Positions 1 through 7,439 of a DNA stretch of 64,000 nt are shown here, piece after piece. Source of the DNA: Granulicatella elegans. Lineage in GTDB: Bacteria; Bacillota; Bacilli; Lactobacillales; Aerococcaceae. Position numbers and translations under genes: made by a program. How positions within the stretch are numbered: the stretch's first letter is position 1; each line of letters begins with the position of its first letter. The stretch is from the NCBI RefSeq assembly GCF_020735385.1, contig NZ_CP085953.1, positions 992,001 through 1,056,000 of the forward strand, written 5' to 3'. Below the pieces are notes generated by a model. It was not told where the DNA came from. It worked only from the letters and a program-made list of their open reading frames with translations, and did no database searches.

Positions 1-486
1 GATTATGCTGGGGAGTGGCAATCTGTATATCCTTATTTAGTAGATGGTACATTCAATCAAATATTTGATTATAAAGCAAAACAATCAAAATCTATGAGTG
101 CTACTGAGTATAAAGAGTATTATACAAAAGGCTATAAAACAACTGTTAAGCAAATGAAGATAACGGATAAGACAATGGAATTCATTGATGAAAATGGTCA
201 AAGTCATCAATCTGAATATCAATATGTAGGCTATAAAGTGTTGAACTATAAAAAAGGAAACAGAGGCGTGCGTTATTTATTTGAAGCGGTAAATCCTGAA
301 TCGGGTGCTCCAAAATATGTTCAATTTAGCGATCATAATATTGCACCAGTGAAAACAGCTCACTATCATATCTTTACAGGTAATGAAAGCCAAGAAAAAT
401 TATTAGAAGAAATGGATAACTGGCCAACTTATTATCCAGCAACATTAACAGGTTTTGAAATTGCTCAAGAAATGTTAGTTCATTAA
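1..486 (+). CDS. C-terminal ZinT zinc-binding domain (end of AdcA-like or ZinT protein), partial
   Basis: The reading frame is open from base 1, so the gene starts outside the window; 161 residues are visible. The sequence fits the ZinT/YodA zinc-binding domain: the GEWQSVYPYL and EYKEYYTKGYKT segments, then SDHN and AHYHIF, which supply the histidines that bind zinc in this family, and the closing MDNWPTYYP block. In streptococci and relatives this domain is fused to the C-terminus of the zinc-binding lipoprotein AdcA (ZnuA-like), so the full gene could be adcA or a free-standing zinT; the visible part cannot decide. The role is extracellular zinc capture for an ABC importer. An internal ATG at 94 is not the start because homology extends upstream. 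A hairpin terminator follows immediately. Confidence 0.88.
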   Translation, partial: DYAGEWQSVYPYLVDGTFNQIFDYKAKQSKSMSATEYKEYYTKGYKTTVKQMKITDKTMEFIDENGQSHQSEYQYVGYKVLNYKKGNRGVRYLFEAVNPESGAPKYVQFSDHNIAPVKTAHYHIFTGNESQEKLLEEMDNWPTYYPATLTGFEIAQEMLVH

Positions 487-492
487 GATCAT

Positions 493-532
493 AAACTTCT
501 ATAGAGACAAGAGTTTCTATAGAAGTTTTTTT
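493..532 (+). terminator. Rho-independent terminator after the ZinT-domain gene
   Basis: AAACTTCTATAGA and its exact complement TCTATAGAAGTTT are separated by a short loop and followed by a run of T. It ends the zinc-protein transcript upstream of the nrd promoter. Confidence 0.9.
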
Positions 533-540
533 GTGCAATT

Positions 541-594
541 AAACTATATATAGTTTTAAAAATGGTTGAAAAGCACAACATGTAGGTGTATGAT
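541..594 (+). promoter_or_regulatory. nrdDG promoter with two NrdR boxes
   Basis: A -35 TTGAAA (566-571) and a -10 TATGAT (589-594) are 17 bases apart. AAACTATATATAGTTT (541-556) is a near-perfect NrdR box (consensus acaCwATATATwGtgt) just upstream of the -35. A second, weaker box, GCACAACATGTAGGTG (573-588), fills the spacer between -35 and -10. The box centres are 32 bp apart, about three helical turns, which is the tandem arrangement known for NrdR sites before ribonucleotide reductase genes. Binding here would block RNA polymerase when dATP is high. Confidence 0.85.
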
Positions 595-630
595 AGTGTA
601 GGTGATAAAAGTGTAAAGGAGGAGTGAGAG

Positions 631-2793
631 TTGAGTGTAATGCTTGTAAAGAAAAGAGATGAAAGAGTAGAGAAGTTTAATCTCCAAAAAATCTTTCGTG
701 GAATAGAAAAAGCAGAAAAAAGTTTGTACGCGGAACTTTCAAAAAAACGTAAAGAAGTGCTAGATGAAGTTACGAGAAAGATTTTATTAAAAATAGAAAG
801 TTTAGCGATAGAAAAAATTAAATCAGAAGAAATAGAAGCTGTTGTTTTAGATTGTTTGAAACAAGAAGGAGAAACGGTATTAGCAAATCAATTTCTTGCC
901 GCTCGAATTCAATGGAATAAAAAACGAGAAAAAGAAATGGATGTTACTCAAAGGTTAACTAAATTAAGCCAAAGAGATGCGAGTATTATTCATGAAAATG
1001 CCAATAAAGATAGTGAAGTTTTTAATACACAACGAGATTTGATGGCAGGAACAGTAGGGAAAGTTTTCGGATTGAAAATGCTCCCTCCGCATGTTGCGAA
1101 TGCCCATTTAAAAGGAGATATTCATTATCATGACTTAGATTATCATCCTTATTTACCAATGACGAATTGTAGTTTAATTGATTTTAAGGAAATGTTTGAA
1201 CATGGCTTTAAAATTGGAAATGCAGATGTCGAAAGTCCAAAATCGATACAAACAGCTACTGCTCAAATGGCACAAATTATTGCGAATGTTGCTTCGAGCC
1301 AATATGGAGGATGTTCTGCGAATCGTATTGATGAAGTATTAGCTCCATATGCAAAGCTAAATTATGAAAAACATTTACAAGATGCTAAAAAATGGGTGGA
1401 TGGAGAGAAAAAACAAGAAGCGTATGCATTAGAGAAAACAAAAAAAGATATTTATGATGCCATGCAATCGTTAGAGTATGAAATTAATACACTCTATACT
1501 TCTCAAGGGCAAACTCCATTTACAACACTAGGATTTGGATTAGGGACGTCATTATTTGAACGAGAAATTCAAAAAGCGATTTTAAAAGTAAGAATTAAAG
1601 GGATTGGAAAAGAACAAAGAACGGCTATTTTCCCTAAATTAATTTTTACGTTAAAACGTGGTGTGAATTTAGAACAAAATGATCCGAATTATGATATTAA
1701 AACATTAGCTTTAGAATGTTCAACTAAAAGAATGTATCCAGACGTTTTAAATTATGAACAAATTGTTAGAATTACGGGGAGTTTTAAAGTTCCGATGGGA
1801 TGCCGTTCATTTTTACAAGGTTGGAAAAATGAAAAAGGCGAAGATGTTTCGGATGGAAGAATGAATTTAGGTGTCGTGACATTGAACATTCCAAGAATCG
1901 CATTAGAATCAGATGGTGATAAAGAGCAATTTTGGAGCATTTTAGAAGAAAAATTACAAATTTGTAAAGATGCTTTAGTGTATCGGGTAGAACGCTGCAA
2001 AGAAGCAAAATCAGCGAATGCGCCGATTTTATATCGCTATGGTTCATTTGGCAAACGATTGATGAATGATGAAGCGGTAGATGAAGTATTTAAACATCGT
2101 CGTGCAACAGTATCGCTTGGATATATTGGCTTATATGAAACGGCTACGGTCTTTTTTGGAAATTGTTGGGAAACAAATCCAGAAGCAAAAGACTTTACCT
2201 TAAATATTTTGAAACGATTAAGCGAGAAAACAAAGGAATGGTCGGATGAATATGACTATCATTTTAGTGTTTATGCAACACCAAGTGAAAGTTTAACGGA
2301 TCGTTTTTGTAGATTAGATTATGAAAAATTTGGAGATGTAGCTGATATTACAAATAAGGAATATTATACGAATAGCTTCCATTATGATGTGAGAAAATCA
2401 CCAACTCCATTTGAAAAAATTGATTTTGAAAAAGATTATCCAGTTTATTCCTCAGGAGGATTTATTCATTATTGCGAATATCCTGTTATGAAACAAAATC
2501 CAAAAGGGCTTGAAGCGGTATGGGATTATGCGTATGAAAGAGTGGGCTATCTTGGGACGAATACACCGATTGATCGTTGTTATGAATGTGGTTATGAAGG
2601 GGAGTTTGAACCAACTGCTAAAGGATTTGAATGTCCAATGTGTAAAAATAGAAATCCTAAAACTTGTGATGTCGTTAAACGAACTTGCGGTTACTTAGGA
2701 AATCCACAAGCTCGCCCAATGGTTCACGGAAGGCATCAAGAAATTAAATCACGGGTGAAACATCTCTCCAATGAACGAAATTTAATCAATTAG
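631..2793 (+). CDS. nrdD: Anaerobic ribonucleoside-triphosphate reductase (class III), NrdD
   Basis: This cytoplasmic glycyl-radical enzyme reduces NTPs to dNTPs without oxygen. It has an N-terminal ATP-cone (KKRDERVEKFNLQKI onward), a reductase core containing GMxxx-type NCSLID and GCSANR segments, and a C-terminal zinc site with Cys650, Cys653, Cys668 and Cys671. The glycyl radical loop RTCGYLGNPQARP places the radical at Gly687. Length 720 aa is typical. The start is taken as TTG at 631 because AAAGGAGG lies 8 bases upstream; the ATG at 640 would have a 17-base spacing. The activase gene nrdG follows 11 bases downstream, so the two form an operon under the NrdR-box promoter. Confidence 0.97.
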   Translation: MSVMLVKKRDERVEKFNLQKIFRGIEKAEKSLYAELSKKRKEVLDEVTRKILLKIESLAIEKIKSEEIEAVVLDCLKQEGETVLANQFLAARIQWNKKREKEMDVTQRLTKLSQRDASIIHENANKDSEVFNTQRDLMAGTVGKVFGLKMLPPHVANAHLKGDIHYHDLDYHPYLPMTNCSLIDFKEMFEHGFKIGNADVESPKSIQTATAQMAQIIANVASSQYGGCSANRIDEVLAPYAKLNYEKHLQDAKKWVDGEKKQEAYALEKTKKDIYDAMQSLEYEINTLYTSQGQTPFTTLGFGLGTSLFEREIQKAILKVRIKGIGKEQRTAIFPKLIFTLKRGVNLEQNDPNYDIKTLALECSTKRMYPDVLNYEQIVRITGSFKVPMGCRSFLQGWKNEKGEDVSDGRMNLGVVTLNIPRIALESDGDKEQFWSILEEKLQICKDALVYRVERCKEAKSANAPILYRYGSFGKRLMNDEAVDEVFKHRRATVSLGYIGLYETATVFFGNCWETNPEAKDFTLNILKRLSEKTKEWSDEYDYHFSVYATPSESLTDRFCRLDYEKFGDVADITNKEYYTNSFHYDVRKSPTPFEKIDFEKDYPVYSSGGFIHYCEYPVMKQNPKGLEAVWDYAYERVGYLGTNTPIDRCYECGYEGEFEPTAKGFECPMCKNRNPKTCDVVKRTCGYLGNPQARPMVHGRHQEIKSRVKHLSNERNLIN

Positions 2794-2804
2794 GAGGATT
2801 TGGT

Positions 2805-3365
2805 ATGAAGTTTCCAAAACCGGGGGAGTGGACAAGTGAACAATATTCTAAAGGAAAAATTGCTAGTTATAAGCCTTATAATTTTGTAGATGGGGAAGGT
2901 GTGCGTTGTTCCTTATATGTGAGCGGTTGTTTGTTTGCTTGTGAAGGTTGTTATAATGTCAAAGCACAAAATTTTAATACGGGAATTTTTTATACAGAAG
3001 AATTAGAAGAACAAATCATTCAAGATATTGGCGCTAGTTATTGCCAGGGATTAACGTTGTTAGGTGGAGAACCTTTCTTAAATACTCAAGTATGCCTGTC
3101 CTTAGTTCGTAAACTACGAAGTGTTTATGGGCGGTCTAAAGATATTTGGTCATGGACAGGCTATACTTGGGAAGAGTTACAGTTAGAAACACCCGATAAA
3201 AAAGCATTGTTACAAGAACTCGATATTTTAGTAGATGGACGATTTGATATTAAAAAAAGAGATTTAACCTTGCAATTTAGAGGGAGTTCAAATCAAAGAA
3301 TCATTGATGTACAAAAGTCTTTACAGGATGGGCAAGTTGTTTTATGGGATGGATTAAGAGAATAA
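2805..3365 (+). CDS. nrdG: Anaerobic ribonucleotide reductase activating protein, NrdG
   Basis: This radical SAM enzyme generates the glycyl radical on NrdD using S-adenosylmethionine and a reduced [4Fe-4S] cluster. The cluster motif CLFACEGC (CxxxCxxC) is at about residues 42-49 (YVSGCLFACEGCYN). GGEPFLN supplies the SAM-contacting GGE motif, and SWTGYTWEEL is typical of NrdG. It has 186 aa, slightly longer than the E. coli enzyme. AGGAGG at 2791-2796 overlaps the nrdD stop codon region, which supports translational coupling. Confidence 0.96.
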   Translation: MKFPKPGEWTSEQYSKGKIASYKPYNFVDGEGVRCSLYVSGCLFACEGCYNVKAQNFNTGIFYTEELEEQIIQDIGASYCQGLTLLGGEPFLNTQVCLSLVRKLRSVYGRSKDIWSWTGYTWEELQLETPDKKALLQELDILVDGRFDIKKRDLTLQFRGSSNQRIIDVQKSLQDGQVVLWDGLRE

Positions 3366-3382
3366 GCGAATTTTACCAGTAC

Positions 3383-3412
3383 TTGACGATTCTTAGCATC
3401 ATTCAGTAAAAT
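3383..3412 (+). promoter_or_regulatory. Promoter for the MFS transporter gene
   Basis: TTGACG (3383-3388) and TAAAAT (3407-3412) are 18 bases apart, followed by AAGGAG and the ATG at 3444. The preceding nrdG gene has no clear T-tailed terminator, only a weak ATTTTAC/GTAAAAT inverted repeat, so some readthrough is possible. Confidence 0.6.
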
Positions 3413-3443
3413 AGATACTCAGTGATTTTTAAGGAGTGTATGT

Positions 3444-4589
3444 ATGAAGTTATCAACGATTTCAAAATTCTCATTAGTGAGTATTTCGACATTATTAATG
3501 TCTCATTTAGCCATTTCCCCTGTCTTACCTAAATTATATGACTATTACCATGGGATGAATCCAGAGCTAGGATTGGCTTCTGTGGAAAGTTTAGCAACGA
3601 TTCCAGCAATGATGATTACGATTTTTGTGTTAATGAGTAATCTTGTCATGAATAAAATCGGGAAAAAGAATACGGTATTATTAGGGATTAGTTTGATCAT
3701 CATTTTTGGACCATTACCAGTATTTTTAACGAATTTTAAATTAGTGATGATGAGTCGAATGTTATTAGGGGCAGGGATTGGATTATTTAATTCTTTATCC
3801 ATTAGTTTGATGAGTGACTTTTTTGAATCCGATGAAAAAGCCACAATGATTGGAATGAGAACAGCTTTCTTAAATATCGGGAAAGCATTGACGACATTTT
3901 TATCGGGTTATTTATTACTATTTGGAGAACGTGCGGTATTCTTAACCTACCTAATTGCGATTCCGATTTTCCTATTATTTTATCATTCTGTTCCAAATAC
4001 TCCAGTAGAACAACGTGTTAAGAAAAAAGGTAACATTCGTTTAGCGACTGTTGTGTTAACACTGCTTACTTTTTTAGTAGGGGTGAGTTATATGGGATTA
4101 ACGATAAAAATTCCATCTCTTATTTTGACGTATTACCAATTAGAAGTAGCTCTTTCTCGTAATTTATTAACGATTTTAGCGCTCAGTGGAACAATTGCTG
4201 GTATTATTTTTGGACTGTTATTGAAGAAAGTTGGAGATTTAACCTTACCGATGATGCTACTTAGTATGGCGGTTGGTAGTTTAATCTTTATTTTCTTTAA
4301 ACATATCGTTCTTTATTATGTGGCGAGTGTTTTAATAGGGGTAAGTTTTGTAGGTACAATGTCTTATATTTTCTATTTTATTTCGAGAATTTTTGACAAA
4401 GAGGAGATTCATTTAACGACGAGTATTGTGTTAGTTGGGGGAAATATTGGGGTGATTTTGACGCCTGTTATAATGACAAAATTTCCTGAATGGATGAATT
4501 GGAATCCGTTTATTGCGCCATTTTATATGACGAGTGCCTTTATGGGCATCGTTGCAATGATTAGCGGATGGTATGTATTAAAAAAATAG
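3444..4589 (+). CDS. Major facilitator superfamily transporter
   Basis: This 381-residue integral membrane protein has about twelve hydrophobic helices. Between helices 2 and 3 is a loop NLVMNKIGKKNT resembling the MFS motif A (GxxxDRxGR[K/R]), without the usual aspartate. The helix after it carries SRMLLGAGIGLFNS, the drug/proton antiporter-type motif. This suggests a proton-driven exporter; the substrate cannot be read from sequence. AAGGAG at 3431-3436 is 7 bases before the ATG. The gene stands alone between its own promoter and a strong terminator-like repeat. Confidence 0.85.
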   Translation: MKLSTISKFSLVSISTLLMSHLAISPVLPKLYDYYHGMNPELGLASVESLATIPAMMITIFVLMSNLVMNKIGKKNTVLLGISLIIIFGPLPVFLTNFKLVMMSRMLLGAGIGLFNSLSISLMSDFFESDEKATMIGMRTAFLNIGKALTTFLSGYLLLFGERAVFLTYLIAIPIFLLFYHSVPNTPVEQRVKKKGNIRLATVVLTLLTFLVGVSYMGLTIKIPSLILTYYQLEVALSRNLLTILALSGTIAGIIFGLLLKKVGDLTLPMMLLSMAVGSLIFIFFKHIVLYYVASVLIGVSFVGTMSYIFYFISRIFDKEEIHLTTSIVLVGGNIGVILTPVIMTKFPEWMNWNPFIAPFYMTSAFMGIVAMISGWYVLKK

Positions 4590-4592
4590 AAA

Positions 4593-4660
4593 GAGAGTTT
4601 ATTATAGTAGTATGAGCCTTGCTGTGAAAGTCTCATACTACTATGGGGACTCTTTTTCTT
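4593..4660 (+). repeat. Terminator hairpin derived from the dispersed structured repeat
   Basis: Arms 4604-4616 and 4632-4644 are perfectly complementary (13 bp), and outer GAGAGT/ACTC bases extend the stem; a T-rich tract follows. The loop retains GCCTTGC and TCTCAT, pieces of the conserved core of the repeat family described at 33661 and 57746, in the forward orientation. It terminates the MFS transcript. Confidence 0.75.
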
Positions 4661-4744
4661 TTTGATGATGTTGAGGGAAAAGCATAGCAATTCCTTTGAA
4701 AAATCTTTATAATATAACTGATAACAAAAAACAAAGGAGCAATT

Positions 4745-5635
4745 ATGCCTCAAGGAAAAATTATTCGAGCCTTAAGTGGCTTTTATTATATCGAGTCCTC
4801 ACATCAAGTTTACCAAACTCGAGCACGTGGAGTTTTTAGAAAAAGAGGGCAGTCTCCATTAGTGGGAGATATTGTGGATTTTACAAGTGATACTTTGGAA
4901 GAAGGAGTATTAGAGAAAATTCATCCTAGGAAAAATGCTTTGATTCGTCCACCTATATCAAATGTAGATATTGGTGTAGTCGTGATGTCTGCTGTAGAAC
5001 CGGATTTTTCAACGCATTTAGTGGATCGATTTTTAGTGTATTTAGAAGGACTGGAAATTCAACCCGTATTATTAATTACGAAGGTAGATTTATTAACTGA
5101 AGAACAATTTCAACACTTAGAAGCAGTGAAGAAGAAATACCAAGAAGTAGGATATGAAGTATGGTATTCTTCAGAAGTTAAAGAGCACCAAAGTGAATTT
5201 CTAGCTTCCTATAAAGGGAAACTAGTTGTTTTTTTAGGGCAATCTGGGGTTGGAAAGTCAACAATGTTGAATCAATTAATTCCTCAATTAAATCAAGAAA
5301 CTGGAGAAATTTCTAGCGCACTAGGCCGAGGGAAACATACGACTAGACAAGTTTCTTTACATGAAGTAGAAGAAGTTTGGATAGCAGATACCCCGGGATT
5401 TAGTACGGTAGATTTTATTGCTGTGGAAAAAGAAGACCTTCCGCATTTATTTCCTGAATTTGAAGAATACTCTACTCAGTGTAAATTTAGAGAGTGTTCT
5501 CATCAACATGAGCCTCAATGTGCCGTGATAGAAGCTGTACAAGAGGGGAAGATTTGGCAAGAAAGATACGACCATTATCAAGATTTCTATGAAGAAATTA
5601 GCCAAAGAAAACCAATTTATCAAAGAAAAAAATAA
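4745..5635 (+). CDS. rsgA: Ribosome small-subunit-dependent GTPase A
   Basis: This circularly permuted GTPase checks late maturation of the 30S subunit. The N-terminal OB-fold (about 1-65) is followed by G4 (TKVDL), then G1 (GQSGVGKST, about residue 165) and G3 (DTPG), the permuted order that defines RsgA/YloQ. The C-terminal zinc site is CKFRECSHQHEPQC. It has 296 aa, normal for the family. AAAGGAG precedes the ATG. rpe follows 22 bases later and thiN after that, the conserved Firmicutes order rsgA-rpe-thiN. Confidence 0.97.
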   Translation: MPQGKIIRALSGFYYIESSHQVYQTRARGVFRKRGQSPLVGDIVDFTSDTLEEGVLEKIHPRKNALIRPPISNVDIGVVVMSAVEPDFSTHLVDRFLVYLEGLEIQPVLLITKVDLLTEEQFQHLEAVKKKYQEVGYEVWYSSEVKEHQSEFLASYKGKLVVFLGQSGVGKSTMLNQLIPQLNQETGEISSALGRGKHTTRQVSLHEVEEVWIADTPGFSTVDFIAVEKEDLPHLFPEFEEYSTQCKFRECSHQHEPQCAVIEAVQEGKIWQERYDHYQDFYEEISQRKPIYQRKK

Positions 5636-5657
5636 TGAGTATAAAGGAGTCAAAACC

Positions 5658-6302
5658 ATGAAAGTAGCACCTTCAATTTTAAGTGCAAATTTTGCAACAT
5701 TAGGAGAAGACGTTAAGAAAGTAGAACAATTAGGAGCAGACTGGATTCATATTGATGCAATGGACGGTCAATTTGTTCCTAACTTAACACTTGGACCAAA
5801 TATCGTAGAAGGGCTTCGTCCAATTACAACCTTAACATTGGATTGTCATTTAATGGTTCAAGAACCTGAGCGTTTTGTAAAGGAATTTGCTAAAGCGGGG
5901 GCGGACTATATTTCTGTTCATATTGAAGCAACAAATCATATCCATCGTACTTTACAATTGATTAAATCTGAAGGAGTAAAAGCTGGAATTGTGATTAATC
6001 CAGGAACTCCAGTTAGTGCGATTAGTGCTGTATTAGGAATGGTTGACTTAGTATTAGTGATGACTGTTAATCCTGGATTTGGTGGACAAGCATTTATTCC
6101 AGAAACATTAGATAAAGTAAGAGAATTAGTAGAATTACGTAAAGAACACGGCTATCAATACTTAATTGAAGTAGATGGTGGTGTGAATGGTCAAACAGCT
6201 AAATTATGTCGTGAGGCAGGGGTAGACGTTGCAGTAGCAGGTTCATATGTTTACTATGCAGACGATATTAAAAAGGCAATTGATTCTATTAAAGAAGCTT
6301 AA
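5658..6302 (+). CDS. rpe: Ribulose-phosphate 3-epimerase
   Basis: This enzyme interconverts ribulose 5-phosphate and xylulose 5-phosphate in the pentose phosphate pathway. It is a TIM barrel of 214 aa beginning MKVAPSILSANF. Metal and catalytic residues lie in HIDAMDGQFVPN and CHLM; phosphate-binding loops are MTVNPGFGGQ and EVDGGVN. The ATG at 5658 is chosen because AAAGGAG (5643-5649) is 8 bases upstream; the same frame runs back to 5589 but that part lies inside rsgA. Confidence 0.97.
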   Translation: MKVAPSILSANFATLGEDVKKVEQLGADWIHIDAMDGQFVPNLTLGPNIVEGLRPITTLTLDCHLMVQEPERFVKEFAKAGADYISVHIEATNHIHRTLQLIKSEGVKAGIVINPGTPVSAISAVLGMVDLVLVMTVNPGFGGQAFIPETLDKVRELVELRKEHGYQYLIEVDGGVNGQTAKLCREAGVDVAVAGSYVYYADDIKKAIDSIKEA

Positions 6303-6316
6303 AAGAGGAAATGGGT

Positions 6317-6991
6317 ATGGAAATAATCGTAGTCATTGGGGGACCATTAGATAAAGGAGCTATAAGACGATGGTTAAATCAGAAGCTTCAGCAAAAGGAT
6401 AATCAAGAATTTCAATTTATTGGAGTAGATGGTGGTTGTTTAAAATTAATGGAGGAAGAGTTGCCGATTGATTTAGCAATTGGAGATTTCGATTCGATTT
6501 CATTAGAGGATAAAGCAGTATTAAAAAATTATGCTTCAAAAATGATTGAATTTCCTTCTGAAAAAGATTTTACCGACTTTGAAGAAGCGTTGATGTGGGT
6601 TGCTAAGTCATATCCTCAAAAAAAAGTTCATGTATTAGGTGCTTTTGGTGGGAGAGTGGATCATGTCATTAGTTGTTTATGGACCATGTTTCGGCCAGAA
6701 TTACAAGCATTAATTCCGTATCTTTCGTTAGAAGATGAATGGAATCATATTTCTTTCTTAACCCCAGGAGATTATGTCATTCATAAAATGGCGAATATGA
6801 ACTATTTATCGTTTATTTCAACAGGGCCTGTACAACAATTAACGTTGAAACAGGTAAAATATCCTTTGAATCATCAAGACTATGATTTTCCAATCGCATT
6901 GATTAGTAATGAGTTTATCGAAGACAAAATGGAAATTTCGTTCAAGTCTGGTGGAATTATTGTGGGACAAACAAGAGATTCTTGGAGATGA
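6317..6991 (+). CDS. thiN: Thiamine pyrophosphokinase
   Basis: This enzyme transfers pyrophosphate from ATP to thiamine, giving the cofactor TPP. Family motifs are GVDGG near residue 42, IGDFDSI, EKDFTDFEEAL and GAFGGRVDH, followed by a C-terminal substrate-binding beta domain. It is 224 aa from the ATG at 6317. A second ATG at 6311 is only one base after AGAGGA (6304-6309), whereas 6317 has a normal 7-base spacing. It is the last gene of the rsgA-rpe-thiN operon, 14 bases after rpe. Confidence 0.94.
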   Translation: MEIIVVIGGPLDKGAIRRWLNQKLQQKDNQEFQFIGVDGGCLKLMEEELPIDLAIGDFDSISLEDKAVLKNYASKMIEFPSEKDFTDFEEALMWVAKSYPQKKVHVLGAFGGRVDHVISCLWTMFRPELQALIPYLSLEDEWNHISFLTPGDYVIHKMANMNYLSFISTGPVQQLTLKQVKYPLNHQDYDFPIALISNEFIEDKMEISFKSGGIIVGQTRDSWR

Positions 6992-7028
6992 TTCAGAATT
7001 AATTCTATATTAAAAGAATAAAACTTAT

Positions 7029-7075
7029 ATCACGCTTTTGTTTTCTTCACAAAATAGAAGTGTGATTCTTTTTTT
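7029..7075 (+). terminator. Terminator after thiN
   Basis: ATCACGCTT and AAGTGTGAT pair with one G-T pair, and a run of T follows. Confidence 0.8.
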
Positions 7076-7078
7076 GAG

Positions 7079-7141
7079 TTGAATTTTTTATGGAATGAGA
7101 TATACTATATATGAGTCTGCCAAAGACTCAAAAAAGTATAT
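7079..7141 (+). promoter_or_regulatory. Promoter and nested palindrome before the DUF6110-like gene / P-type ATPase operon
   Basis: TTGAAT (7079-7084) and TATACT (7101-7106) are 16 bases apart. The -10 lies in an outer arm ATATACT (7100-7106) that pairs with AGTATAT (7135-7141). Inside it, TGAGTCT (7112-7118) pairs with AGACTCA (7124-7130). The nested dyad begins at the -10 and covers the likely transcription start, so it could be an operator for a metal sensor or a 5'-UTR hairpin. It does not match the CopY, Zur, Fur or MntR consensus. Confidence 0.6.
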
Positions 7142-7157
7142 ATCGGAGGTCTTTTAT

Positions 7158-7439
7158 ATGTTAAGAGAAGTATTAGAATTAGGAAAAGTCGTTAAAAAAA
7201 CAAGCGCTTTTGTAAGTGGTGTTGTAGTAGGTTCATTAGGACTTAAAGTTTTAGCCAACAAAGATACTAAACACGTGGTTGCTAAAGCAGTAGCAAAATC
7301 TTATAAATTAAAAGACGGATTAGATGCAACAGTTTCTCAATTGAAACAACATGCAGATGATGTATTAGCTGAAGCAAATGAGTTATATGTTGAAGAAAAA
7401 GCCGCTAACTTAGCAACAGTAGAAACAAGTGAACAATAA
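7158..7439 (+). CDS. Small membrane-associated protein (DUF6110-like) coupled to a metal P-type ATPase
   Basis: The 93-residue protein has a short hydrophobic, glycine/valine-rich stretch near residues 16-33 (SAFVSGVVVGSLGLKVLA) followed by a charged helical C-terminal part. It resembles the small DUF6110 proteins often encoded just before heavy-metal P-type ATPases; this assignment is from memory of the neighbourhood and pattern and is not certain. The ATG at 7158 has CGGAGGT 7 bases upstream. Its TAA stop overlaps the ATPase ATG by one base (TAATG), so the two are translationally coupled. It may be an accessory or regulatory subunit; no function is shown directly. Confidence 0.6.
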   Translation: MLREVLELGKVVKKTSAFVSGVVVGSLGLKVLANKDTKHVVAKAVAKSYKLKDGLDATVSQLKQHADDVLAEANELYVEEKAANLATVETSEQ

